From Bradyrhizobium guangzhouense (GTDB lineage: Bacteria; Pseudomonadota; Alphaproteobacteria; Rhizobiales; Xanthobacteraceae), in contig NZ_CP030053.1 in the NCBI RefSeq assembly GCF_004114955.1, positions 4,464,001 through 4,528,000 on the forward strand: DNA of 64,000 nt, written 5' to 3'. The position numbers were made by a program, and so were the translations under genes. The notes under the pieces are model-generated. The model searched no databases, had not been told where the DNA came from, and worked only from the letters and a program-made list of their open reading frames with translations. Of the stretch, positions 42,786 to 50,037 are shown one piece after another; positions within the stretch are counted from its first letter, which is position 1; each line of letters opens with the position of its first letter.

Positions 42786-43658
42786 ATGGCTAAAGTCGCT
42801 TTCCTCGGTCTCGGCGTGATGGGCTTTCCCATGGCCGGACACCTCGTGAAAAAAGGGGGCCATGAGGTCACCGTCTACAACCGCACCGCGGCCAAGGCGA
42901 AGGAGTGGGCGGACAAGTTCGGCGGCAAGACGGCACCGACCCCGAAGGCTGCCGCCGAGGGCCAGGACTTCGTGATGTGCTGCGTCGGCAACGACAACGA
43001 TCTGCGCGCGGTCACGATCGGTCCCGACGGCGCATTCGCCGGCATGAAGAAGGGCGCGACCTTCGTCGACCACACCACCGCCTCCGCCGAAGTCGCGCGC
43101 GAGCTCGACGCGGCCGCGACCAAGGCCGGCTTCAAGTTCATCGACGCCCCCGTCTCCGGCGGTCAGGCTGGTGCCGAGAACGGCGTGCTGACCGTGATGT
43201 GCGGCGGCGCGAAGGATGACTATGCGGGCGCCGAGCCCGTTATCACCGGCGCCTATGCACGGATGTGCAAGCTGCTCGGGCCCGCCGGATCTGGCCAGCT
43301 GACCAAGATGGTCAACCAGATCTGCATCGCCGGCCTCGTGCAGGGCCTCTCCGAGGGCATCCATTTTGCCAAGAAGAGCGGCCTCGACGTCGCGGCCGTG
43401 ATCGAGACCATCTCCAAGGGCGCGGCGCAGTCCTGGCAGATGGAGAACCGCTACAAGACCATGAACGAGGGCAAGTACGATTTCGGCTTCGCGGTCGAAT
43501 GGATGCGCAAGGATCTCTCGATCGCGCTCGCCGAAGCCCGCCGCAACGGCGCCAACCTGCCTGTTACCGCGCTGGTCGACCAGTTCTATGCCGAGGTCGA
43601 GAAGATGGGCGGCAAGCGCTGGGATACGTCGAGCCTGCTCGCCCGCCTCAATCGCTGA
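42786..43658 (+). CDS. beta-hydroxyacid dehydrogenase (3-hydroxyisobutyrate/tartronate semialdehyde type)
   Basis: A 290-residue NAD(P)-dependent oxidoreductase: nucleotide-binding VAFLGLGVMGFPMAGHLVKKG, the substrate-binding FIDAPVSGGQAGAENG, and the catalytic Lys in GQLTKMVNQICIAG with KDLSIALAEA near the end. Family members oxidise 3-hydroxyisobutyrate or reduce tartronate semialdehyde (GlxR). The exact substrate is not resolved. An ATATGG start at 42786 begins the Rossmann motif. Confidence 0.9.
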   Translation: MAKVAFLGLGVMGFPMAGHLVKKGGHEVTVYNRTAAKAKEWADKFGGKTAPTPKAAAEGQDFVMCCVGNDNDLRAVTIGPDGAFAGMKKGATFVDHTTASAEVARELDAAATKAGFKFIDAPVSGGQAGAENGVLTVMCGGAKDDYAGAEPVITGAYARMCKLLGPAGSGQLTKMVNQICIAGLVQGLSEGIHFAKKSGLDVAAVIETISKGAAQSWQMENRYKTMNEGKYDFGFAVEWMRKDLSIALAEARRNGANLPVTALVDQFYAEVEKMGGKRWDTSSLLARLNR

Positions 43659-43670
43659 CCCGATACTGCC

Positions 43671-44948
43671 TTGCTGACCGCGATCGCCGCAATCTTCGTC
43701 GTGACCTATGCGGCGATCGCGCTCGAGCACCCGCTCGGGATCAGCAAGACTGCGACCGCGCTTCTCGGCGCGGGGCTGCTGTGGACCATCTACGCGGTCA
43801 CGATCAGCGATCACGCGCTGGTCAGCCATCAGCTCGACGAGTCTATCGCCTCTACCGCGCAAATCGTGTTCTTCCTGATCGGGGCAATGACGATCGTCGA
43901 AGTGATCGACGCCCATGACGGCTTCGAGGTCATCACCTCCCGCATCAACACCACGAGCCAGGTCACACTGATATGGCTCGTCGGCTTCGTGTCCTTCGTC
44001 CTGAGTGCGATCCTGGACAATCTGACGACCACCATCGTCATGATCTCGCTGATCCAGCGCCTGATCGCCCGGCGCGACGATCGCTTGCTGTTCGCCTCCC
44101 TCATCGTCATCGCGGCGAATGCAGGTGGCGCGTGGACCGTAATCGGCGACGTCACCACCACCATGCTGTGGATCGGCGGCCAGATCACGCCATTGAACAT
44201 CATGCGAGCGCTGTTGCTGCCCTCGCTGGTCAATCTGCTTGTGCCGCTGGGCTTCATCAGCCTTTCGCTCAGGGGCAAGACCATCGCGGCGCCGCAAACA
44301 GAGAGCGGATTGCTGGCCGTCGTCAGGTTCGAGCGCAACCTGATGTTCTTTCTCGGCCTCGGCGTGCTGATTGCGGTGCCGGCCTTCAAGACGCTCACGC
44401 ATCTGCCGCCCTTCATGGGCGTGCTGCTCGGCCTCGGTATCGTGTGGCTGGTCGGCGAGGTCCTTCACCGCGACAAGGACGAGCACGTGCGCCGGCCGCT
44501 CTCGCTCGCGCATGCACTGACCCGGATCGACATGGGCTCGATCGTGTTCTTCACCGGCATTCTGCTCGCGGTGGCCTGCCTCGAACATGCCGGCCTCCTG
44601 ACGATGCTGGCCAGATGGCTGGAGGCGACGATCGGCCGCCAGGACGTCATCGTCGTCGTGCTCGGCCTGTTCAGTGCCATCGTCGACAACGTGCCGCTGG
44701 TCGCGGCAACCATGGGCATGTACGACCTCGGCCACTACCCGACGGACAGCTTCCTCTGGGAGTTCATCGCCTATTGCGCCGGCACCGGCGGCTCGATCCT
44801 GATCATCGGCTCGGCCGCGGGCGTTGCCGCGATGGGGCTGGAGCGGATCGAGTTCCTCTGGTACGCCCGCCGCATCGCGGGTGCGGCGCTTGCGGGCTAT
44901 CTGGCCGGCGCCGTGGTCTATGTCGCGCAGCATGCGTGGCTGCACTGA
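43671..44948 (+). CDS. nhaD: NhaD-type sodium/proton antiporter
   Basis: A 425-residue inner-membrane transporter with about 11-12 helices of the ion transporter superfamily: IGAMTIVEVIDAHDGF, VSFVLSAILDNLTTTIVMISL, ANAGGAWTVIGDVTTTMLW and LFSAIVDNVPLVAATMGMYDL. These repeat the SAILDN/SAIVDN motifs typical of NhaD. It likely expels Na+ in exchange for protons. A TTG start 12 nt after the previous stop suggests co-transcription with the dehydrogenase gene. Confidence 0.9.
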   Translation: MLTAIAAIFVVTYAAIALEHPLGISKTATALLGAGLLWTIYAVTISDHALVSHQLDESIASTAQIVFFLIGAMTIVEVIDAHDGFEVITSRINTTSQVTLIWLVGFVSFVLSAILDNLTTTIVMISLIQRLIARRDDRLLFASLIVIAANAGGAWTVIGDVTTTMLWIGGQITPLNIMRALLLPSLVNLLVPLGFISLSLRGKTIAAPQTESGLLAVVRFERNLMFFLGLGVLIAVPAFKTLTHLPPFMGVLLGLGIVWLVGEVLHRDKDEHVRRPLSLAHALTRIDMGSIVFFTGILLAVACLEHAGLLTMLARWLEATIGRQDVIVVVLGLFSAIVDNVPLVAATMGMYDLGHYPTDSFLWEFIAYCAGTGGSILIIGSAAGVAAMGLERIEFLWYARRIAGAALAGYLAGAVVYVAQHAWLH

Positions 44949-44969
44949 GCGGCGGCGGCTCGATCCAAG

Positions 44970-44984
44970 TTAACGCCCCGTTAA
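44970..44984. promoter_or_regulatory. CtrA-type box upstream of histidine kinase gene
   Basis: TTAA, CGCCCCG, TTAA: an exact TTAA-N7-TTAA match, the CtrA binding consensus. It lies about 100 nt upstream of the kinase start at 45087. A second TTAA pair with an 8-nt gap follows inside the palindrome at 44999. Confidence 0.6.
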
Positions 44985-44998
44985 CGCAATTCTTTAGC

Positions 44999-45020
44999 TC
45001 CTTAAGTCACCTCTTAAGGA
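44999..45020. promoter_or_regulatory. perfect inverted repeat upstream of histidine kinase gene
   Basis: TCCTTAAG (44999-45006) and CTTAAGGA (45013-45020) are perfect 8-bp arms with a 6-nt spacer (TCACCT). The position 66 nt before the start suits an operator; the protein that would bind it is unknown. Confidence 0.5.
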
Positions 45021-45050
45021 TTTCTTGCCAGAGATAGACAATGCAGAAGG

Positions 45051-45067
45051 CCCGCGTGCGACGCGGG
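45051..45067. terminator. hairpin between nhaD and the kinase gene
   Basis: CCCGCGT and ACGCGGG form a 7-bp stem with a GCG loop. No T-run follows. It may end the nhaD transcript or shape the kinase leader. Confidence 0.35.
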
Positions 45068-45086
45068 CAGGAATCGTTGTTGCTTG

Positions 45087-46682
45087 ATGAGTAACCCCGC
45101 TGAAAAGCCTGAGGTAGTGCAGCTTCCGGCCGATCCGGTCGGCGCTCCATCAGCGAGCTCCCGACGGGCTGCGTCGCAGCGGGTCCGCGAGGCACGCGAT
45201 AAGTTAACGTCGACCAGCGGAACCCGGCCGGCCTTCGACGCCGAGCTGTTGCGTCAATATGCCCAGACGCGGCTTTCGGCCTCCTATGTCGTGATGCTGC
45301 TGGTGGTCGCGACCGGCGTGCTGTTCGGACTGTGGATGCAGCCGATTCCGGCTGCCGCCTGGACCGCCGGCATGATCTGCCTTCATGTGGCGATGATCCG
45401 CAGCTGCCGTCGCTTCCTGGCGGAGCCTGCCTCGCCAGCGGCAACGCGCGCCTGGCGGACACGCTTCGTCGTGCTCGATCTGCTCTATGGCCTGTGCTGG
45501 ATGGCGATCCTGATCCATCCCGTGCTCGACATGGTCACGGAAACGCTGATGATGTTCCTGATGCTGCTGGTGATCGCAGTGTCGAGCATGCTTGCCGCCA
45601 ATCTGCCGATTGCAGCGCTCGCCGCCACAGCTCCGGTTGCAGTCGCGATGGCGCTGAGCTTTGCCATGAGCGGTTCGCTCGACAACTACATCCTGGCCGC
45701 GCTCGCGCTCGCAGCCGAAGGCTATTTCGTGCTGCTGGCGCATCGCCTGCACTCCTCCACCTTTGCCACACTCGAAGCGCGCGCCGAGAAGGACGCGCTG
45801 ATCGGAGAGCTCGAACAGGCCAAGGCGATCTCGGACGAGGCGCGCCACCGCGCCGAATCCGCCAACGTCGCCAAATCGCGTTTCCTGGCCCAGATGAGCC
45901 ACGAGCTACGCACGCCTCTCAACGCCATCCTCGGCTTCTCCGAGGTGATGAAGAGCGAGATCTTTGGCGCGCATGCTGTGCCGGTCTACAAGGAATATTC
46001 CGCCGACATCCATAATTCCGGCGTGCACCTGCTCAACCTGATCAACGAAATCCTCGATCTGTCGCGGATCGAGGCCGGCCGCTACGAATTGAACGAGGAA
46101 GCGGTGTCGCTGGTAGGCATCGTCGCCGACTGCCATCATCTGATGAAACTGCGTGCCTCGAGCCGCGGCATCACCATCCACGAAGTGTTCGAGCAGGCCA
46201 TGCCGCGGCTCTGGGCCGACGAGCGCGCGATCCGCCAGGTCGTGCTTAATTTGCTCTCCAACTCGATCAAGTTCACTCCGCAGGGCGGCGAGATCTGGCT
46301 CAAGGCCGGTTGGACCGCCTCTGGCGGGCAATATCTGTCCGTGAAGGATTCCGGCTCGGGCATCCCCGAGGACGAGATCCCGGTCGTGCTCGCCTCGTTC
46401 GGCCAGGGCTCCAACTCGATCAAATCGGCCGAACAGGGCGCGGGCCTCGGCCTGCCCATCGCCAAGAACCTGATCGATCTGCATGGCGGCACCTTCACGC
46501 TGAAGTCGAAACTGCGCATCGGCACCGAGGTGATCGTCACCTTCCCACCGGAGCGTGTGATGAGTGCGCTGGCGCCGCTGTCGGAGGATGCGCCGCCGCT
46601 GCAGCCGGAAAGTTCCATGGTGCCCGATGAGAAGCGCCGGCCGCGCCACAGACCGATCATGAGCGCAGGCACGGGCTCGTAA
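45087..46682 (+). CDS. membrane sensor histidine kinase, PdhS/PleC-like core
   Basis: A 531-residue kinase. After a variable N-terminus (residues 1-60), about six hydrophobic segments follow (MLLVVATGVLFGLWMQPIPA and LMMFLMLLVIAVSSMLAANL among them), then a short coiled coil, then the kinase core. The core has the H-box FLAQMSHELRTPLNAILGFS followed by EVMKSEIFGAH, a sequence style typical of the alphaproteobacterial PleC/DivJ/PdhS cell-cycle kinases. The ATPase segments are NLLSNSIKFTPQGG, KDSGSGIPEDEI and GAGLGLPIAKNL. No regulator gene is adjacent, as for orphan cell-cycle kinases. ATG 45087 directly follows a TTG. A CtrA-type box lies upstream. Confidence 0.88.
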   Translation: MSNPAEKPEVVQLPADPVGAPSASSRRAASQRVREARDKLTSTSGTRPAFDAELLRQYAQTRLSASYVVMLLVVATGVLFGLWMQPIPAAAWTAGMICLHVAMIRSCRRFLAEPASPAATRAWRTRFVVLDLLYGLCWMAILIHPVLDMVTETLMMFLMLLVIAVSSMLAANLPIAALAATAPVAVAMALSFAMSGSLDNYILAALALAAEGYFVLLAHRLHSSTFATLEARAEKDALIGELEQAKAISDEARHRAESANVAKSRFLAQMSHELRTPLNAILGFSEVMKSEIFGAHAVPVYKEYSADIHNSGVHLLNLINEILDLSRIEAGRYELNEEAVSLVGIVADCHHLMKLRASSRGITIHEVFEQAMPRLWADERAIRQVVLNLLSNSIKFTPQGGEIWLKAGWTASGGQYLSVKDSGSGIPEDEIPVVLASFGQGSNSIKSAEQGAGLGLPIAKNLIDLHGGTFTLKSKLRIGTEVIVTFPPERVMSALAPLSEDAPPLQPESSMVPDEKRRPRHRPIMSAGTGS

Positions 46683-46727
46683 ACCACATGCTTGCCGACA
46701 TGCCCGATATTCCTTCACTATGTCCGT

Positions 46728-46931
46728 ATGAGCAAAGAAACGCCGTGCGTCGCCGTCTGCATGATCGATCCCAAAACCAAGCTGTGCTTCGGCTGCGGCC
46801 GGACCCTGCCGGAGATCGCGCGGTGGCACGCCATGGAGAGCGTAGAACGGCTCGCGGTGATGGCGCTGTTGCCGGCGCGCATGGCGGACGCTGGCCTTGC
46901 GCCACCAGCGGGATCGCCGAGACGCACCTGA
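46728..46931 (+). CDS. DUF1289 small Cys-rich protein
   Basis: A 67-residue protein with the DUF1289 pattern: ETPCVAVCMIDPKTKLCFGC, giving C-x3-C-x9-C-x2-C, then GRTLPEIARWHAM. The four Cys probably bind Zn or an Fe-S cluster. ATG 46728 is chosen because the family starts with MSKETPC-like residues. It is often found near Fe-S or ubiquinone genes; here it is followed by an aspartic protease gene. Confidence 0.85.
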   Translation: MSKETPCVAVCMIDPKTKLCFGCGRTLPEIARWHAMESVERLAVMALLPARMADAGLAPPAGSPRRT

Positions 46932-46959
46932 CCGGCCTCCGCGCCGTCGGAGGCGCGCA

Positions 46960-47514
46960 ATGATCCGCCTCCTGCTCGTTCTCATCTTGTTGGCCGGCAC
47001 AGCGGGCGCCGTGGTCGCCTATGGCGATCCCGACCAGATCGCACGCGCGAGCCACAAGGTCTCCTACATGTTCCGTGGGCAAGCCGCCTCGCCCGCGCCC
47101 GAAGTGCAAATCCAGCGGGGCCAGGGCGGCGAATTTGCGCTGCGCGCCAAAATCAACGGCGTGGCAACGCCAATGGTGATCGACACTGGTGCCACCTCCG
47201 TGGTGTTGACCTGGGAGACCGCAAAGGCGATCGGCCTGCCACTCGAGATGCTCGAATACGACGTCGACCTCGAAACCGCCGGCGGCCACACCAAGGCGGC
47301 CAGGCTGACACTCGATCGCCTCGCCGTCGGCCACCTCGTCGAGAAATCCGTGCCGGCGCTCGTCGTGCAGCGCGGGCAGATGAAGACCAATTTGCTCGGC
47401 ATGAGCTTTCTCGATCGCCTGGAGAGCTGGGGCGTGCGCGCGGACAAGCTCATGCTGACCGGCTATCCGGAGCTGCAGGGCAGCCATCGCCGCGCGCGCA
47501 CGGCGGTGGATTGA
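46960..47514 (+). CDS. membrane-anchored retropepsin-like aspartic protease (TIGR02281 type)
   Basis: A 184-residue protein with an N-terminal membrane anchor (MIRLLLVLILLAGTAGAVVA) and a periplasmic domain in the retropepsin fold. The active-site motif VIDTGATSVVLTWETAKAIG carries the catalytic Asp. The pairing strand is LLGMSFLDRLESWG. Such single-domain proteases work as dimers; substrates in alphaproteobacteria are mostly unknown. ATG 46960 gives a proper signal anchor, 28 nt after the DUF1289 gene. Confidence 0.85.
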   Translation: MIRLLLVLILLAGTAGAVVAYGDPDQIARASHKVSYMFRGQAASPAPEVQIQRGQGGEFALRAKINGVATPMVIDTGATSVVLTWETAKAIGLPLEMLEYDVDLETAGGHTKAARLTLDRLAVGHLVEKSVPALVVQRGQMKTNLLGMSFLDRLESWGVRADKLMLTGYPELQGSHRRARTAVD

Positions 47515-47518
47515 GAAC

Positions 47519-48514
47519 CTAGGCGGCCGCCTCTGCCGGCGCGTGAGCCGTGATGCGTGCGATCGCATCGCGCAGGACGTCGACGCCAGCCCCCGGCCTG
47601 ACACCTTGTTCGGCAAGATGGCGACGGAAGGCCCGCGCGCCGGGCACCGCGTGGAAGGCGCCGACGAAATGCCGCGTCATGGCGTGCAGCCGCGTACCGC
47701 GCGCAAGCTGCGCCTCGATATAGGGCATCATCGCCTCGAACACGTCCTGCATCGTCGCATGCGGCGCAGCTTCGCCGAAGATGTCGCTATCGACTGATAG
47801 CAGCCGCCACGGCTCCTGATAGGCGGCCCGGCCGAGCATCACGCCGTCAACATGCGCAAGATGGGCTTTCGCCGCCTCGATGCTCAGGACGCCACCGTTG
47901 ATGATGACAGGCACATCCGGCATCGCACGCTTGAGCCGATAGACACGATCATAATCGAGCGGCGGGATATCGCGGTTTTCCTTCGGCGACAGACCGTTCA
48001 GCCACGCTTTTCGCGCATGCACGATCAGCGCGTCACAACCCGCAGCCACGACGGCGCGCGCGAGCGTATCCAGCGCGACTTCGGGATCCTGGTCATCGAT
48101 GCCGATGCGGCATTTCACAGTAACCGGGACGGACACCGCGCGCTTCATCGCGCCGACACATCTCGCAACAAGCTCAGGCTCCGCCATCAGGCAGGCACCG
48201 AAGCGGCCATCCTTCACCCGATCGGAGGGGCAGCCGACATTGAGATTGATCTCGTCATAGCCGAACTGTTCGCCGATCCGCGCAGCCCTCGCGAGCTCGC
48301 CAGGATCCGACCCGCCAAGCTGAAGCGCCACGGGGTGCTCGCTCGCGTCAAAGCCGAGCAGCCGCTCACGATCGCCATGAATGATGGCACCCGTGGTCAG
48401 CATCTCCGTATAGAGTAGCGCCCGCTTCGTCAGGTGACGATGGAACACCCGGCAGTGCCGGTCCGTCCAATCCATCATGGGGGCCACAGAAAAGCGATAG
48501 TCTTGCGATTTCAA
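47519..48514 (-). CDS. dusA: tRNA-dihydrouridine synthase A, 5' end replaced by island insertion
   Basis: A 331-residue flavoenzyme reducing U20/U20a in tRNA. Motifs: FSVAPMMDWTDRHCRVFHR (FMN and catalytic environment), NVGCPSDRVKDGRFGACLM with catalytic Cys, VTVKCRIGIDDQ, LIVHARKAWLNGLSPKENR and VIINGGV. There is no ATG near the start: the frame is open upstream but without homology. A TTG at 48514 gives MKSQDYRFSVAPMMDW with a weak AAGG 7 nt upstream. The first 47 bp lie at the edge of an inserted genomic island; the ancestral 5' end with an ATG is found near 55281. It may therefore be translated less efficiently. Confidence 0.9.
   Translation of the reverse strand: MKSQDYRFSVAPMMDWTDRHCRVFHRHLTKRALLYTEMLTTGAIIHGDRERLLGFDASEHPVALQLGGSDPGELARAARIGEQFGYDEINLNVGCPSDRVKDGRFGACLMAEPELVARCVGAMKRAVSVPVTVKCRIGIDDQDPEVALDTLARAVVAAGCDALIVHARKAWLNGLSPKENRDIPPLDYDRVYRLKRAMPDVPVIINGGVLSIEAAKAHLAHVDGVMLGRAAYQEPWRLLSVDSDIFGEAAPHATMQDVFEAMMPYIEAQLARGTRLHAMTRHFVGAFHAVPGARAFRRHLAEQGVRPGAGVDVLRDAIARITAHAPAEAAA
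48468..48485. repeat. attachment site, dusA-proximal end
   Basis: CAATCCATCATGGGGGCC, inside the codons for APMMDW of dusA. It matches 55235-55252 at 17 of 18 positions. Confidence 0.8.
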
Positions 48515-48550
48515 ATATTTACCTTGTTTTTTCAATGGGATGAACCCGGA

Positions 48551-48586
48551 ACATGTGCACTTCAAACTATTCGAAATTGCACATGT
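48551..48586. repeat. inverted repeat near attachment site
   Basis: ACATGTGCA (48551-48559) and TGCACATGT (48578-48586), perfect 9-bp arms separated by 18 nt that itself holds TTCAAA...TTCGAA. It lies between the dusA start and the integrase gene, the place expected for integrase or excisionase binding. Confidence 0.55.
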
Positions 48587-48608
48587 TTGTACCTGTTTTG
48601 ACCTCTCA

Positions 48609-48645
48609 GTGCACACATAGCGCACACGAATTGGGGGGTGCACAC
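48609..48645. repeat. cluster of GTGCACAC-type octamers, left side
   Basis: GTGCACAC at 48609-48616, GCGCACAC at 48620-48627 and GTGCACAC at 48638-48645. The same octamer occurs at 55177-55184, 55188-55195 and 55426-55433 around the other end of the island. Possible arm-type sites for the integrase. Confidence 0.55.
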
Positions 48646-48649
48646 GGCC

Positions 48650-48991
48650 GTGGCCAGCTTTACTCAATTGCCTTCCGGGAACTGGCGCGTCCAGGTCCGC
48701 CGCAAGAACCGCTACGTGTCAGAGACCTTTCGCCGGCGCAAGGACGGCGAAGGCCGGGCGCTCGACATGGAGCGCAATATCGACCGCAGTGGATCGCCGA
48801 AGCCCCGCGCCGCGGTCCAAGCCAAAACCTTCGGCGACATCATCGATCTGCAGATCGAGGACATGCAGGAGGTCGGCCGCCCTCCCCGCCGCTCCAAGGC
48901 CGCAGTGTTAGAGGCACTAAAGGAAGCCTTGGGGACAGTAAAATTACCCAAGCTCAATCGCGAACGGCTTATTGAGCTGCTGCCGGTTTGA
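48650..48991 (+). pseudogene. tyrosine-type integrase, N-terminal fragment
   Basis: A fragment of about 114 codons from a GTG start: MASFTQLPSGNWRVQVRRK, then RYVSETFRRRKDGEGRALDM, KTFGDIIDLQIEDMQEV and KLNRERLIE. This is the arm-binding and core-binding N-terminal region of a dusA-associated integrase. The catalytic domain with its R-H-R-Y residues is gone: the frame ends at 48991, where IS3-type sequence begins. Non-functional. Confidence 0.8.
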
Positions 48992-49237
48992 TGGACACCG
49001 AGATTAGGTGTTTCATAAAGCCGGAGGTGGGCGATGAAGAGACGGAAGTTCAGTCGCGAGTTCGAGGTCGAGGCGGTCAAGCTGGTGGGGGAGCGCGGGG
49101 TATCGGTGGCGCAAGCCGGCCGGGACCTGGATGTTCATGAGAATGTTCTGCGCAAGTAGGTGAAGGAGCTCGGCTCCAACCCGGTACAGGCCTTTCCCGG
49201 TCATGGGCAGATGAAGCCCGAGCAGCGGGAGATCGAC
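48988..49237 (+). mobile_element. IS3-family element, 5' remnant
   Basis: It begins TGATGGACACCGAGATTAGG, the usual left end of this IS type, and contains the first part of orfA. It breaks off at about 49237 within codons for PEQREI, where a different sequence (an OxlT-like gene in the other direction) starts. orfB and the right end are missing. Confidence 0.7.
49034..49159 (+). pseudogene. IS3-family OrfA fragment with a nonsense codon
   Basis: MKRRKFSREFEVEAVKLVGE, then RGVSVAQAGRDLDVHENVLR is the HTH region of OrfA. A TAG stands where the family has Trp (LRKW-VKELG), after which the frame continues as VKELGSNPVQAFPGHGQMKP up to about 49237. Confidence 0.75.
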
Positions 49238-49239
49238 CA

Positions 49240-49380
49240 ATCCTTATGCGCCGCATTGATTGGGTGGACGAACAACGTCCAACCATATTGCAGATTGGCG
49301 ATCATGATCATGCAGATGATCCCCGCGATCAGTTGGGTCCATTTTTCCCGATTGAGCGATGAGCTTGCACCATGGGCCAT
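49240..49380 (-). pseudogene. MFS transporter 5' stub, oxalate/formate antiporter-like
   Basis: A minus-strand start with a good GGGGAG Shine-Dalgarno about 5 nt before ATG 49380 gives MAHGASSSLNREKWTQL, then IAGIICMIMIANLQYGWTLF and VHPINAAHKDW. This is the first membrane helix of OxlT-type (OFA family) transporters. It is cut after about 47 codons by the IS3 remnant. The rest of the gene is absent. Confidence 0.65.
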
Positions 49381-50037
49381 TTCTCTCTCCCCGAGCTTCT
49401 TCCCTCCCCCATTTTCGCTTTCCACGCTTTGCTGAGCGCGCGCTGCGCTTTGCGACGACGCGACGGAGCTTTGCGCAAGCTGAAACTCGGCCGTGCCGTT
49501 CCAGGTTCCTTCCTCACAAATACTACGATCGTCGGAGTTCGTGGGTCTGACGATCATCGCCATCGAAACGATGAGGCAGCGGCACTTCAACTTTCGTCGA
49601 TGTCTAGACGTCGAGCGACAAAGCGGAAGCCTCGTTCAAACAGATCCTTGCTTAAGTGTCGGCTCCTTCCAAGAAGAGAGCCTCGCGCGAGATTCGGCTG
49701 CCGGGCTTTGGGTTTGCCAAGACATTGAGCTACAGCTCATTGAGTGCGCCCTCGATGTTGCGCAGCAGCAGGATTATCGAAAGATCAGAGTCGAGCACGA
49801 AAGCGTGTTGGCCGGTTAGACCAATTGTGAATTTTTACCCTTCGGGAACCGATGCAGTCTGCCGTCGGGAAGCGATGACCGTTGCCGCGTGACGCGCGGC
49901 AAGCGCCCCCCAATTCAAAACAGCGATGTGAAATCGCCCGTGATCTCGGAGATGACTGATCTCCTACTCATCGCGGCAACCGGAATGATTTGCCCTATGA
50001 ACTAGCATCGTGAAACGAATGAACAGGGAGGTCTGGA
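49381..50037. other. non-coding or degenerate stretch inside the island
   Basis: About 650 bp between the MFS stub and the ABC operon. It must include the original promoter of the stub and that of the ABC operon. Several short frames exist on both strands, none with recognisable similarity. Around 49640-49830 the minus strand reads LDSDLSIILLLRNIEGALNE before a stop, possibly an old coding remnant. Confidence 0.4.

Noticed and set aside
42624..44945. Open frame of 773 codons on the minus strand
   Set aside because: It lies antisense to the hydroxyisobutyrate dehydrogenase-like and nhaD genes; the His/Asp/Arg-rich product has no family features and is typical of shadow frames in high-GC DNA.
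45002..45017. Second TTAA pair taken as another CtrA site
   Set aside because: The gap is 8 nt rather than 7, so it does not match the consensus; kept only as part of an inverted repeat.
46136..46687. Minus-strand frame with a methionine start inside the kinase gene
   Set aside because: Complementary to the conserved ATPase domain of the kinase; no family features of its own.
49493..49819. A 108-codon open frame inside the island
   Set aside because: No recognisable motif, overlaps other frames of similar length on both strands and lies in visibly degenerate sequence.
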